Shown: positions 7,189 to 15,096 of the stretch, in pieces
How the letters are laid out: every line of letters starts with the position of its first letter
How positions within the stretch are numbered: position 1 is the first letter of the stretch
Source: JAZNQL01 sp045531205
GTDB lineage: Bacteria; Bacillota; Clostridia; UMGS1883; UMGS1540
Length of the DNA: 26,825 nt
Direction of reading: 5' to 3'
Assembly (NCBI GenBank): GCA_045531205.1
Contig: JAZSDN010000054.1
Location: 1 to 26,825 of the forward strand
Translations under genes and position numbers: made by a program
Notes under the pieces: model-generated
Databases searched by the model: none
Told to the model about the DNA's origin: nothing
The model's input: the letters and a program-made list of their open reading frames with translations, nothing else

Positions 7189-7973
7189 AATAAAATGTCC
7201 TCCTTTTTGTTTTTGCCCTTGCTTCTGAAAACAACAGTAAGCATAAGAAGCATCAGTATAAAAAATATTATTGTACTTAAGGCGTATATTGGCGGAGCAA
7301 TACCCTGTCTGTTTGTGTAGATATATGTCGATATTGTCTGCACGCCTGCACCTGTTGTGTAATACGAAATCATAAAATCGTCTATCGAAAGGGTTATTGA
7401 AAGCAAAAACCCTGTTATAACGCCCGGTAAAATTTCGGGCAGAATAATCTTTTTAAAAATACAGCTCTGGCTTGCACCCAAATCTCTTGCTGCTTCCAAA
7501 ATTGAAGGGTTAATTCCCGAAAGCTTGGGCAGTACCGACACAATAACATAAGGGATACAGAATGTTATGTGTGCCAAAGTTAAGGTTAAAAAGCCTGATG
7601 CAAAATGCAAAAGTGCAAAAACAAGCATAAGCGAAATACCCGTTACTATATCTGCATTCATCATGGGAAGATAGGTTATGCTTGTTAAGGCTTTTCTTAT
7701 TGCGGGGCGCATTTTGAAAAAGCCTACAGCTGCAATAGTTCCTATAAGTGAAGCGACACAGGCTGCAATAAGAGCCACGGCAAAGGTTGTAAAAAGTGCC
7801 GACAAAATTGCCTTGTTTGAAAATAAGTCAATGTAAGGCTGTATTGAAAATTCAAAGTTTGACCACACCTTTATTTTGTCGTTATTAAACGAAAACAGAA
7901 CCAAAACTAAAATGGGCGAATACATAATAAAGAGGATTAAAAAGAGGTAAGCGTTTTTTAAAAACTTTGCCAT
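7185..7973 (-). CDS. potC: Polyamine ABC transporter permease PotC
   Basis: This is one of the two membrane subunits of the polyamine importer. The 262-aa protein has about six hydrophobic segments and the permease EAA loop EAARDLGASQSCIFKKIILP, which docks on the ATPase. The sequence TLSIDDFMISYYTTGAG near the C-terminus is typical of PotC. The ATG is preceded by AAAGGAGGT and lies inside the 3' end of potB (16-bp overlap). Its stop overlaps the potD start. Confidence 0.95.
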   Translation of the reverse strand: MAKFLKNAYLFLILFIMYSPILVLVLFSFNNDKIKVWSNFEFSIQPYIDLFSNKAILSALFTTFAVALIAACVASLIGTIAAVGFFKMRPAIRKALTSITYLPMMNADIVTGISLMLVFALLHFASGFLTLTLAHITFCIPYVIVSVLPKLSGINPSILEAARDLGASQSCIFKKIILPEILPGVITGFLLSITLSIDDFMISYYTTGAGVQTISTYIYTNRQGIAPPIYALSTIIFFILMLLMLTVVFRSKGKNKKEDILL

Positions 7974-8794
7974 GCCGAAGTACCTCCTTTATCGTCATTC
8001 CCACCCGAGTTTACAAACCACATACATAAAACTATAACAGCCATGCAAAGCATAGAAACTGCCGAGCCAAAGCCCCAGTTATTTGCACGCGAGAACTGTT
8101 GTTCTATTAAGTTACCTATAAGCATACCTTTTCCGTTTGCAAAAAATTCGGTAAAAACAAAGGTTGTAACCGAAGGAACAAAAACCATTGTTATGCCCGA
8201 TACAATACCGGGTACCGACATAGGTAAAATTATACGGCGAAGAGTGCCAAAATATCCTGCACCAAGGTCGCGGGAAGCTTCCAAAAGATGATTCGGAATC
8301 TGGCAAACGGTGTTATAAATCGGAAAAAGCATATAAGGCAAAAGGTCATACACCATACCCGAGATTATTGCACCGTCACCGCCTAAAAGGGTTACTTTGT
8401 TAAGACCTAAAGCTTCTAAAATCATATTTATTGCACCGCTGTCGTCCAAAATTGAACGCCATGCAAGTGTTCTTATAAGAAAATTCATCCACATAGGAGC
8501 AATAAATAAGAAAAACCATACGGGGTTTTGTCTTTTTTTACTTTCTGACAGAATAAGAGCCAGAGGATATGCAAACAAAAGGCAGGCAAGCGTTGCAAAG
8601 CAGGCAAGCTTTAAAGAACGTAAAAGCACGCTCATATAAATGGGCTCAAAAAGCTTTTTATAATTGTCAAGTGAAAAACTGCCGGCAGATTTAAGTGAAT
8701 AAACTGCAAGCAAAACAAGCGGGAGCACTATAAAAAGTGCAAGCCATATATAAAACGGAAGCATTGTAAAAATGCTGTTTGATTTTGCTTTCAC
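7958..8794 (-). CDS. potB: Polyamine ABC transporter permease PotB
   Basis: This is the partner permease of PotC. The 278-aa protein has about six membrane segments, the PotB-type loop RTLAWRSILDDSGAIN between segments, and the EAA motif EASRDLGAGYFGTLRRIILP. The C-terminus is hydrophilic. I take the GTG at 8792-8794 as start because AAAGGAGAA lies five bases upstream and it aligns with the usual N-terminus ahead of the first membrane helix. It follows the regulator by 15 bases and is the first transporter gene of the operon. Confidence 0.94.
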   Translation of the reverse strand: MKAKSNSIFTMLPFYIWLALFIVLPLVLLAVYSLKSAGSFSLDNYKKLFEPIYMSVLLRSLKLACFATLACLLFAYPLALILSESKKRQNPVWFFLFIAPMWMNFLIRTLAWRSILDDSGAINMILEALGLNKVTLLGGDGAIISGMVYDLLPYMLFPIYNTVCQIPNHLLEASRDLGAGYFGTLRRIILPMSVPGIVSGITMVFVPSVTTFVFTEFFANGKGMLIGNLIEQQFSRANNWGFGSAVSMLCMAVIVLCMWFVNSGGNDDKGGTSAWQSF

Positions 8795-8809
8795 GTCGTT
8801 CTCCTTTCA

Positions 8810-9349
8810 TTAAAAACTTGGGGGAGTGGAAATCCACAGTATTTTTGCGGGGGATTTACTTCTGTTTTCAAGGTAATGAGGCTCGTCAGGCTCAAAACAG
8901 AAGCTTTCGCCGTGCTTTGCCTTATACGAGGCATCGCCAAGACAAATATATACACTGCCCGATAAAACATAGCCGAATTCTTCACCGCCGTGAGGTGCAT
9001 CCTCGTCTGTTTTACCGCCCGGGGAAAGAGTCAGCATTATGGGCTCCATATCATTATTTTGTGCATCAGAAACAAGCCAGCAGATTTCATAGCCTTCTTC
9101 TTCAAAGCTTTTAACAACGGCATCATCCTTGCCGTAAACAATTTTTTCGTCTTTTTCGTCGCTGAAAAATTTATTAAAGCTTGTGCCAAGACATTCCAAA
9201 ATGTCTGACAAGGTAGAAAGAGAGGGCGAGGTAAGGTCAGCTTCAAGCTGTGAAATAAAGCCTTTTGTAAGGTCACAGCGGTTGCCGAGCTCTGCCTGTG
9301 TTAAGTTATTTTTAAGCCTTAAATTACGGATTTTGTCCCCGATTTTCAT
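8810..9349 (-). CDS. XRE-family regulator with C-terminal cupin (PuuR-like)
   Basis: The 179-aa protein has a lambda-repressor-type helix-turn-helix at residues about 4-58 (TQAELGNRCDLTKGFISQLE) and a cupin sensor domain at about 105-175 (APHGGEEFGYVLSGSV then FEPDEPHYLENRS). This is the architecture of PuuR and related regulators, often found beside polyamine genes. As first gene of the pot operon it probably senses a polyamine or related metabolite in the cupin barrel and controls its own promoter. The ATG is preceded by GGTGAT. Repressor rather than activator is inference from the operator position near the transcription start. Confidence 0.9.
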   Translation of the reverse strand: MKIGDKIRNLRLKNNLTQAELGNRCDLTKGFISQLEADLTSPSLSTLSDILECLGTSFNKFFSDEKDEKIVYGKDDAVVKSFEEEGYEICWLVSDAQNNDMEPIMLTLSPGGKTDEDAPHGGEEFGYVLSGSVYICLGDASYKAKHGESFCFEPDEPHYLENRSKSPAKILWISTPPSF

Positions 9350-9384
9350 TTTCTATCACCAAGATTAAATAAAATTAACAAAAA

Positions 9385-9401
9385 GTTTACTCATTCTAAA
9401 C
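9385..9401. promoter_or_regulatory. Putative operator of the pot operon
   Basis: The inverted repeat GTTTA-N7-TAAAC lies eight bases downstream of the -10 box at 9409-9414, at or just after the expected transcription start. This is a typical repressor site. The 5-bp arms are short for an AT-rich region, so it is only a candidate. Confidence 0.4.
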
Positions 9402-9408
9402 AAAGACT

Positions 9409-9437
9409 ATTAAAGCACAAAATATAATGGATGTCAA
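9409..9437 (-). promoter_or_regulatory. Promoter of the pot operon
   Basis: On the minus strand TTGACA (9432-9437) and TTTAAT (9409-9414) have a 17-base spacer. A single transcript from here could cover the regulator, potBCDA and mscL, ending at 4575. Confidence 0.8.
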
Positions 9438-9452
9438 CATTTTTTTGCAAAA

Positions 9453-9479
9453 AAGAAGAAATATTTTTATTTTCTTCTT
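9453..9479. repeat. Inverted repeat between divergent pot and asd promoters
   Basis: aagaagaaa (9453-9461) and tttcttctt (9471-9479) flank a 9-base AT loop. The right arm overlaps the -35 box of the asd promoter. It may be an operator or only a purine/pyrimidine hairpin. Confidence 0.4.
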
Positions 9480-9506
9480 GCCAAGCACAAAGACTTGTGT
9501 TATATT
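9478..9506 (+). promoter_or_regulatory. Promoter of the asd-dapA-dapB operon
   Basis: TTGCCA (9478-9483) and TATATT (9501-9506) are 17 bases apart. The leader to the asd start is about 120 bases, and I see no lysine riboswitch core in it. Confidence 0.65.
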
Positions 9507-9632
9507 ATATAATAAGAAAGAATGGAAAGTTTTGCTTTTATTAAAAAAGGAAAGAAAAAGGGCAGAGCTTCATATAATTTTAACGGCAGATTTATAGTTA
9601 TAAATCAAGGCTTGGATTAGGAGGACAATATT

Positions 9633-10628
9633 ATGAAACAATACAAAATAGCCGTTGTTGGCGCAACAGGTATGGTTGGAAGAACCTTTTTAAAGGTACT
9701 TGAAGAAAGAAAGCTTCCAGCAGAAAGCTATACACTTTTCTCTTCTGCAAAATCGGCAGGAACCAAAATTCAGTTTATGGGAAAAGAACATATTGTGCAG
9801 GAACTTACCGAAACTTCGTTTGACGAAGGGTTTGACATTGCACTTTTCTCGGCAGGCGGTTCAACAAGCGAAAAGTTTGCTCCTATCGCAGCAGCAAAGG
9901 GATGTCTTGTAATTGATAACAGCAGTGCGTGGAGAATGAATAAAGACGTTCCCCTCGTAGTACCCGAAGTAAACCCCGAAGAAATTAAAAACCACAAGGG
10001 AATTATTGCAAACCCCAACTGTTCAACAATTCAGGCAATGGTTGCCTTGAAGCCTTTGTACGATAAATATGGAATAAAGAGAATTGTTTACTCAACATAT
10101 CAGGCAGTATCAGGCGCAGGCAGAGGCGGCTGGGACGACCTTGAGCAGGGTCTTGCAGGTCAACCACCCAAAAAGTTCCCTCATCCTATTGCAGGTAACT
10201 GCTTACCTCATATAGACGTATTTTTAGATAACGGCTATACAAAAGAAGAAATGAAAATGGTTGAAGAAACAAAGAAAATTTTAGGTGACGATACTCTTCG
10301 TATTACTGCAACAACTGTAAGAGTTCCTGTGTACAATGGTCATAGCGAATCAATAAATGTTGAATTAAAATCTGATTTTGACCTTGACGAATTAAAGGAA
10401 ACACTTAAAAATGCACCCGGTCTTATCTTGGAAGACGATGTTGCAAACAACGTTTATCCTCTTGCAATAAATGCTGCAGGACATGACGAAACCTTTGTAG
10501 GCAGAGTAAGACGTGATGAGAGTGTTGAATCCGGAATAAATATGTGGGTTGTAGCTGACAACATCAGAAAAGGTGCTGCTACAAACGCTGTACAGATAGC
10601 AGAAAAATTTATTGAATTTAACGCATAA
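9633..10628 (+). CDS. asd: Aspartate-semialdehyde dehydrogenase
   Basis: Asd reduces aspartyl phosphate to aspartate-semialdehyde with NADPH, the branch-point step toward lysine/diaminopimelate, threonine and methionine. The 331-aa protein has the N-terminal dinucleotide motif VVGATGMVGRTF, the substrate-region SSAWRM, the catalytic cysteine in ANPNCSTIQ (Cys130), VSGAGRGG, and the C-terminal dimerisation/catalytic segment with VPVYNGHSE. Length is normal. TTAGGAGGAC lies just before the ATG. It is the first gene of an operon with dapA (21 bases on) and dapB. Confidence 0.97.
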   Translation: MKQYKIAVVGATGMVGRTFLKVLEERKLPAESYTLFSSAKSAGTKIQFMGKEHIVQELTETSFDEGFDIALFSAGGSTSEKFAPIAAAKGCLVIDNSSAWRMNKDVPLVVPEVNPEEIKNHKGIIANPNCSTIQAMVALKPLYDKYGIKRIVYSTYQAVSGAGRGGWDDLEQGLAGQPPKKFPHPIAGNCLPHIDVFLDNGYTKEEMKMVEETKKILGDDTLRITATTVRVPVYNGHSESINVELKSDFDLDELKETLKNAPGLILEDDVANNVYPLAINAAGHDETFVGRVRRDESVESGINMWVVADNIRKGAATNAVQIAEKFIEFNA

Positions 10629-10649
10629 TTATAGAAAGGAAGAAAAAAT

Positions 10650-11540
10650 ATGAAAAAGATTCCTTTTACCGGTTCGGGCGTTGCAATAGTAACCCCCTTT
10701 GACAAAAACGGAAATCCTGATTTTGATAAACTCCGTCAGCTTGTAGAATTTCATATCGAAAATAAAACCGATGCAATAATTGTATGCGGTACAACAGGCG
10801 AATCGGCAGCAATGCCTGACGAAGAACATCTTTCTGTTGTAGACTGTGTTGTAAAAGCCGCCAAAGGCAGAATCCCCATTATCGCAGGAACAGGCTCAAA
10901 CGACACAAAACACGGAATAGAGCTTTCGAAAAAAGCTGAAGCTTTGGGTGTTGACGGACTTTTAATGGTTACTCCTTATTATAATAAGGCAACACAAAAA
11001 GGTCTTATCCGCCACTACACAATGATGGCAGAAGCGGTAAATGTACCTATTATATTATACAACGTGCCTTCAAGAACAGGTGTAAACATTACTCCCGAAA
11101 CAGCTTACGAGCTTTCAAAAATCGAAAACATTGTTGCTATAAAAGAAGCAAGCGGAAACGTATCCGAAATTTTAAAGATTTCAAAGCTTTGCGGCGATAA
11201 TCTTTATATCTATTCGGGAGATGATGATATAGTTGTTCCTGCTATGGCAGCAGGCGGCATAGGCGTAATTTCTGTTGTGGCAAACGTAATGCCAAAAGAA
11301 GTTCACGATATGTGTCAGGCTTTCCTTGACGGAAACGCTAAAGAAAGTCTTGAAAAACAGCTTTATCTTTATGATCTTGCAAAGGCAATGTTTGTTGAAG
11401 TTAACCCCATCCCCGTAAAAACAGCTATGAATATGATGGGAATGGAAGTTGGGGGACTTAGAATGCCCCTTTGCGAAATGGAAGAACAGAATGCTGAAAA
11501 GCTTAAAAACGTACTTATGCAGTACGGTCTTGTAAAATAA
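10650..11540 (+). CDS. dapA: 4-hydroxy-tetrahydrodipicolinate synthase
   Basis: DapA condenses aspartate-semialdehyde with pyruvate, the first committed step to diaminopimelate and lysine. The 296-aa protein is a class I aldolase-type TIM barrel with CGTTGESAAM near residue 46, AGTGSNDT (80), the catalytic tyrosine in YNVPSRTG (Tyr137, Arg142) and the Schiff-base lysine in AIKEASGN (Lys165). The GGGIGVISV-type segment appears as GGIGVISV. The ribosome site GAAAGGAAG precedes the ATG. It sits between asd and dapB, consistent with one operon. Confidence 0.97.
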   Translation: MKKIPFTGSGVAIVTPFDKNGNPDFDKLRQLVEFHIENKTDAIIVCGTTGESAAMPDEEHLSVVDCVVKAAKGRIPIIAGTGSNDTKHGIELSKKAEALGVDGLLMVTPYYNKATQKGLIRHYTMMAEAVNVPIILYNVPSRTGVNITPETAYELSKIENIVAIKEASGNVSEILKISKLCGDNLYIYSGDDDIVVPAMAAGGIGVISVVANVMPKEVHDMCQAFLDGNAKESLEKQLYLYDLAKAMFVEVNPIPVKTAMNMMGMEVGGLRMPLCEMEEQNAEKLKNVLMQYGLVK

Positions 11541-11547
11541 ACGAAAA

Positions 11548-11563
11548 ACCGCTATAAAGCGGT
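11548..11563 (+). other. Intercistronic hairpin between dapA and dapB
   Basis: accgct / agcggt pair around ataa, with no T-run after it. It is more likely an mRNA-processing or stability hairpin than a terminator. Confidence 0.4.
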
Positions 11564-11580
11564 ATAAGGAAGTGCCCCAA

Positions 11581-12339
11581 ATGATAAAACTTATTTTAAG
11601 CGGTGCAAACGGAAAAATGGGCAAGGTAATAGCAGAGCTTGCCCGTGACAGCGGAAAGTATGAAATCTGTGCAGGGGTTGATATAAACACAACCCCTGCC
11701 GAAAGCTTTTCTGTATACGATAACCCTTACGATTTTAAGGGAGAAGCAGATTGCATAATCGACTTTTCAAATCCCGAAGCACTGTATACAATATTAGACT
11801 ATGCTCTTGACAGAAACCTTCCCATTGTAGTTGCTACAACAGGTCTTTCCGAGGAGCAGAAAAACCGCCTTTTTGATGCAGCAAAAAAAATACCCGTATT
11901 TTTCTCGGCAAATATGTCAATAGGCATAAATCTTATATCAGAGCTTTCGAAAAAAGCTGCAAAAATGCTTGAAGAAAAATTTGATATCGAAATTTTAGAA
12001 GCTCACCACCGCAGAAAGCTTGATGCACCAAGCGGTACAGCCTTGATGCTTGCTGATGCAATAAACGAAGCAGTTGCTGAAAAGAAGGATTATATCTATG
12101 ACCGCCACTCAAGAAGAGCCCCCAGAGATAAAAAGGAAATGGGAATTCACGCAATAAGAGGCGGAACAATAGTTGGAGAACATTCGGTTATATTTGCAGG
12201 CGAAGACGAAGTTATAGAAATTAAACATTCGGCACAAAGTAGAAATGTTTTTGCACATGGTGCACTTTCGGCTGCAGCTTTTATAAAAGATAAAAACCCC
12301 GGTCTTTATAATATGACTGATATGATAAACGAGAATTGA
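11581..12339 (+). CDS. dapB: 4-hydroxy-tetrahydrodipicolinate reductase
   Basis: DapB reduces the DapA product with NAD(P)H to tetrahydrodipicolinate. The 252-aa protein has the nucleotide-binding loop LSGANGKMGKVIAE at the N-terminus, DFSNPEA, ATTGLSEEQ, NMSIGINL and the catalytic motif EAHHRRKLDAPSGTA. The C-terminal region has AIRGGTIVGEHSVIF. I start at the ATG 11581, which has AAGGA ten bases upstream. The in-frame GTG at 11572 lies only one base after that site. It completes the asd-dapA-dapB set; later diaminopimelate genes are not in the window. Confidence 0.96.
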   Translation: MIKLILSGANGKMGKVIAELARDSGKYEICAGVDINTTPAESFSVYDNPYDFKGEADCIIDFSNPEALYTILDYALDRNLPIVVATTGLSEEQKNRLFDAAKKIPVFFSANMSIGINLISELSKKAAKMLEEKFDIEILEAHHRRKLDAPSGTALMLADAINEAVAEKKDYIYDRHSRRAPRDKKEMGIHAIRGGTIVGEHSVIFAGEDEVIEIKHSAQSRNVFAHGALSAAAFIKDKNPGLYNMTDMINEN

Positions 12340-12371
12340 GAAACAAAAATAAATATGAGAGGGAAGTTCTA

Positions 12372-13610
12372 ATGAATGCTTACGAATATGCAAAACAAAA
12401 ATTTGCAAAGCACGGGATAGACACAGAAAAGGCACTTGAAATTTTAAAGAACAAAAGAATTTCAATGCATTGCTGGCAGGGCGACGATATAGCAGGCTTT
12501 GAAGGCGGAAGCGACGTATCGGGCGGGATACAGGTTACAGGCAACCACCCCGGAGCGGCACAAAACCCCGAGCAGCTTATGGCTGACATTGATAAGGCTT
12601 TATCCTTTATCCCGGGTAAACACCGCATAAACCTTCACGCAATTTATGCTATAACAGACAAAAAAATTTCAAGAGATAAGCTTTTGCCAGAGCATTTTGA
12701 GAATTGGATAAAATTTGCAAAGGAAAGAGATTTAAAGCTTGACTTTAACCCCACCCTTTTTGGAAACGAAATGGTTAAAGACGGACTTACACTTTCAAGC
12801 CCCGACGAAAATGTAAGAAGATATTGGATAGACCATTGCAAGGCATCAAGAAAAATTGCCGAATACATAGGACGCGAGCTTAATGACACCTGTCTTTGCA
12901 ATTTGTGGATACCCGACGGACTTAAAGAAGTTCCGGCTGACAGACTCGGCCCGAGAAAAAGATTAAAAGAAAGTCTTGACGAAATCTTTTCTGTAAAGCT
13001 TGACCCTGAATATATTGTAGACAGCGTGGAATCAAAGGTTTTTGGTATAGGTGTTGAATCCTATACAGTAGGCTCGCACGAATTTTATTTAAACTATGCT
13101 GCCAAGAATAATCTTGCGGCACTTTTGGATAACGGTCATTACCACCCGACAGAGGTTGTGTCGGATAAGCTTTCCAGCATGTATCTTTTCAGCGATAAGG
13201 TAGCGCTGCATGTTACAAGGGGAGTAAGATGGGACAGCGACCACGTTGTTTCTTTTGATGATGAATTAAAGGAAATGGCGAAAGAAATTATAAGATGTGA
13301 TGCACTTGACAGAACATTGATTGGGCTTGATTACTTTGATGCATCAAGAAACAGAATTTCTTCGTGGGTTGTTGGTATGAGAAATATGCAGAAAGCATTA
13401 CTGTTTGCGCTTTTACAGCCTGTAGAAAAGCTTAAAAAGTATCAGGACGAAGCAAACTATACAGAGCTTTTTGCACTCAGTGAAGAATTAAAACTTTATC
13501 CCTATGGAGAGGTATGGGATGAATTTTGCCGCAGAAACGGCGTACCAGAAGGAGAGGAATGGATAGCGCAGGTTCTGGAATATGAGAAGGAAACACTGAC
13601 AAAAAGGTGA
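12372..13610 (+). CDS. rhaA: L-rhamnose isomerase
   Basis: RhaA interconverts L-rhamnose and L-rhamnulose, the first step of rhamnose catabolism. The 412-aa protein has the family hallmark MHCWQGDDIAGFE at residue 32, LHAIYAI, the metal-site stretches LDNGHYHPTEVVSDKL and HVTRGVRWDSDHV, and ALLQP near the end. The start is the ATG at 12372, preceded by AGAGGGAAG; an upstream in-frame TTG overlapping the dapB stop has no ribosome site. It lies 32 bases after dapB with no terminator or obvious promoter between, so it may be read from the dap operon. Kinase, aldolase and transporter genes for rhamnose are absent nearby. The convergent AraC-type regulator could be its controller. Confidence 0.95.
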   Translation: MNAYEYAKQKFAKHGIDTEKALEILKNKRISMHCWQGDDIAGFEGGSDVSGGIQVTGNHPGAAQNPEQLMADIDKALSFIPGKHRINLHAIYAITDKKISRDKLLPEHFENWIKFAKERDLKLDFNPTLFGNEMVKDGLTLSSPDENVRRYWIDHCKASRKIAEYIGRELNDTCLCNLWIPDGLKEVPADRLGPRKRLKESLDEIFSVKLDPEYIVDSVESKVFGIGVESYTVGSHEFYLNYAAKNNLAALLDNGHYHPTEVVSDKLSSMYLFSDKVALHVTRGVRWDSDHVVSFDDELKEMAKEIIRCDALDRTLIGLDYFDASRNRISSWVVGMRNMQKALLFALLQPVEKLKKYQDEANYTELFALSEELKLYPYGEVWDEFCRRNGVPEGEEWIAQVLEYEKETLTKR

Positions 13611-13611
13611 A

Positions 13612-13641
13612 CAAAAAAAGACGGAATTTCCGTCTTTTTTT
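13612..13641. terminator. Bidirectional terminator between rhaA and the AraC-type gene
   Basis: agacgga / tccgtct (13619-13635) is flanked by a run of A on the left and seven T on the right. It therefore works for both the plus-strand rhaA transcript and the minus-strand regulator. Confidence 0.9.
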
Positions 13642-13665
13642 GTTTGTATTTAAGAAATGTTAATT

Positions 13666-14538
13666 TTATAAATCAAGTCGGTTTGTATATTTTTGCCGGA
13701 ACTCTGTAGGAGACAGGTAAGTGTGAGCTTTAAAAACTTTTGAAAAATATTTTTCATCCGAAATGCCTACGGCATCTGCAATATCCTTTATGGGAAGAGT
13801 AGTTTTTCTAAGATAATTTCTGGCACGCTCTACCTGCAATTGCCTTATATACTGATGAGGAGTAACCCCTAGCCTCCGTTTGAAAATACGAATAAAATAC
13901 GAAGGATTAAAATGACACATTTGGGCTAACGTCTTTACCGAAAGCTGAGTAGTATAATTCTCCTGAATATACTTTACAACCTGTGAAAATGAATAGTCGG
14001 AATTCTGCTGGGACAAAAATGGCAAAACACTTTCATCGTTTAAAACATGCCCCATAATGGCATACAAGCACGACATGGAAAAACAATGTGAATATATATC
14101 CTGGTCGGAGCTGTGCTTTATAAAATCTTCAAACAAAGGTTCTAATGAGGGAATATCTCTGATAACAATAAAGTTTGGAAAATTCTCAAAAAGCTCTTTT
14201 CCGTCAATTGACATATTAAAATGCAGCCAATACTGTGTTGCAGGATCATCAAAAGGACAGCTTGTATCAAAGTATAGTCCTGCCGGAATAATAACAAGAG
14301 TATGGGGAGTAACTACGAGTTCCTCTTCTTGTGTTTGAAGCTTAAACCTGCCGTCATGCACATAGTAGCATATAGAATGATTGTACCTTTCATTCTTATA
14401 AGCCCAATTCTTGTTAAGCCTTGTAAAACCGTTATTATAATATGAAAGTTTTAATTTTGGGAAGTTTTTAATTACAAATTCATTCTTCATATTTTCATAA
14501 TAACACACAAAAAAATATCTGTCAATATAAAAACACAT
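13666..14538 (-). CDS. AraC-family transcriptional regulator
   Basis: The 290-aa protein has an N-terminal AraC-type cupin (residues about 35-150) and a C-terminal pair of helix-turn-helix motifs (about 185-285). The sequences LSVKTLAQMCHFNPSYFIRIF and IKDIADAVGISDEKYFSKVF are the two recognition units, with the family signature FKAHTYLSPTEFRQ at the end. The layout matches sugar-responsive regulators of the RhaR/MsmR type. The ATG at 14536-14538 has AAAGG eight bases upstream. An internal ATG at 14488-14490 would remove 16 unusual residues but has a poor ribosome site. Likely targets are the convergent rhaA or the divergent peptide gene; neither is proven. Confidence 0.92.
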   Translation of the reverse strand: MCFYIDRYFFVCYYENMKNEFVIKNFPKLKLSYYNNGFTRLNKNWAYKNERYNHSICYYVHDGRFKLQTQEEELVVTPHTLVIIPAGLYFDTSCPFDDPATQYWLHFNMSIDGKELFENFPNFIVIRDIPSLEPLFEDFIKHSSDQDIYSHCFSMSCLYAIMGHVLNDESVLPFLSQQNSDYSFSQVVKYIQENYTTQLSVKTLAQMCHFNPSYFIRIFKRRLGVTPHQYIRQLQVERARNYLRKTTLPIKDIADAVGISDEKYFSKVFKAHTYLSPTEFRQKYTNRLDL

Positions 14539-14796
14539 TTTTTCTACCTTTCGGCGTAAAATTTACAATTTAAATAAGCGAAAACCGTCTTTTTAAATTA
14601 TGAAAATTGTACAAAAAACCCTGTAAAAACCTAGCTTTGCCATATTGTAGCATTGTGTGCACTTTAAAGAAACTCCCCGAATATAAGGATAGACTATTTT
14701 TTACACTCTAAAGTATATTTTATTAGTTTACTTTTGCTCAAATAAATGTAATAATAAATTATAACGTGGAAGAGATAACCTTAGGAGATATAAAAA

Positions 14797-14952
14797 ATGA
14801 AAGAAAAATACTTAACACCTTCGGCAGAAAATGTATTGTTTGACATAAACCGTGTATCAATGAATATATCTCTTACCAGCCTTGAAGATAACGGCGAAAA
14901 TGCGAACAATCTTCTTGAAAACATCGGAAACGGACTTGTCGCCGAAGAATAA
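14797..14952 (+). CDS. Uncharacterised 51-aa peptide
   Basis: A short open frame encodes MKEKYLTPSAENVLFD and ends GNGLVAEE. Support for it being real: TTAGGAGATAT directly before the ATG, a possible promoter upstream (TTTACT 14727-14732 and TAATAA 14749-14754, 16-base spacer), and a strong terminator at 15051. It has no cysteine, no signal peptide and no membrane segment; the composition is acidic and asparagine-rich. The opening K-Y-L-T-P-S-A-E-N-V resembles a loosely defined class of short gut-Clostridia/Bacteroides peptides of unknown role; that resemblance is from memory. It is divergent from the AraC-type gene across 258 bases. It is not a recognisable bacteriocin or pheromone precursor. 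Confidence 0.65.
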   Translation: MKEKYLTPSAENVLFDINRVSMNISLTSLEDNGENANNLLENIGNGLVAEE

Positions 14953-15050
14953 ACCAGCCAGCCTTTTTGCGGGAATTCCTTCTCATATTCATATATTTTT
15001 TTGTTTCTCAATTTCTCATAGTTTTAAAATTTTTTTCCGCAAAAAGTAAA

Positions 15051-15081
15051 ACGGGTTACCAATTTGGTAACCCGTTTATTT
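15051..15081 (+). terminator. Terminator of the peptide gene
   Basis: acgggttacca / tggtaacccgt form an 11-bp stem with a 3-base loop (15051-15075), followed by a T-rich tail (ttattt). Confidence 0.8.
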
Positions 15082-15096
15082 GAAAATATAAATAGC

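Noticed and set aside
9507..9632. Lysine riboswitch in the asd leader
   Set aside because: The leader is only about 120 bases, AT-rich and without the lysine-riboswitch helices or an expression-platform terminator.
14781..15011. 76-aa minus-strand ORF over the peptide gene
   Set aside because: Its opposite strand has the strong ribosome site and terminator; this frame has neither.
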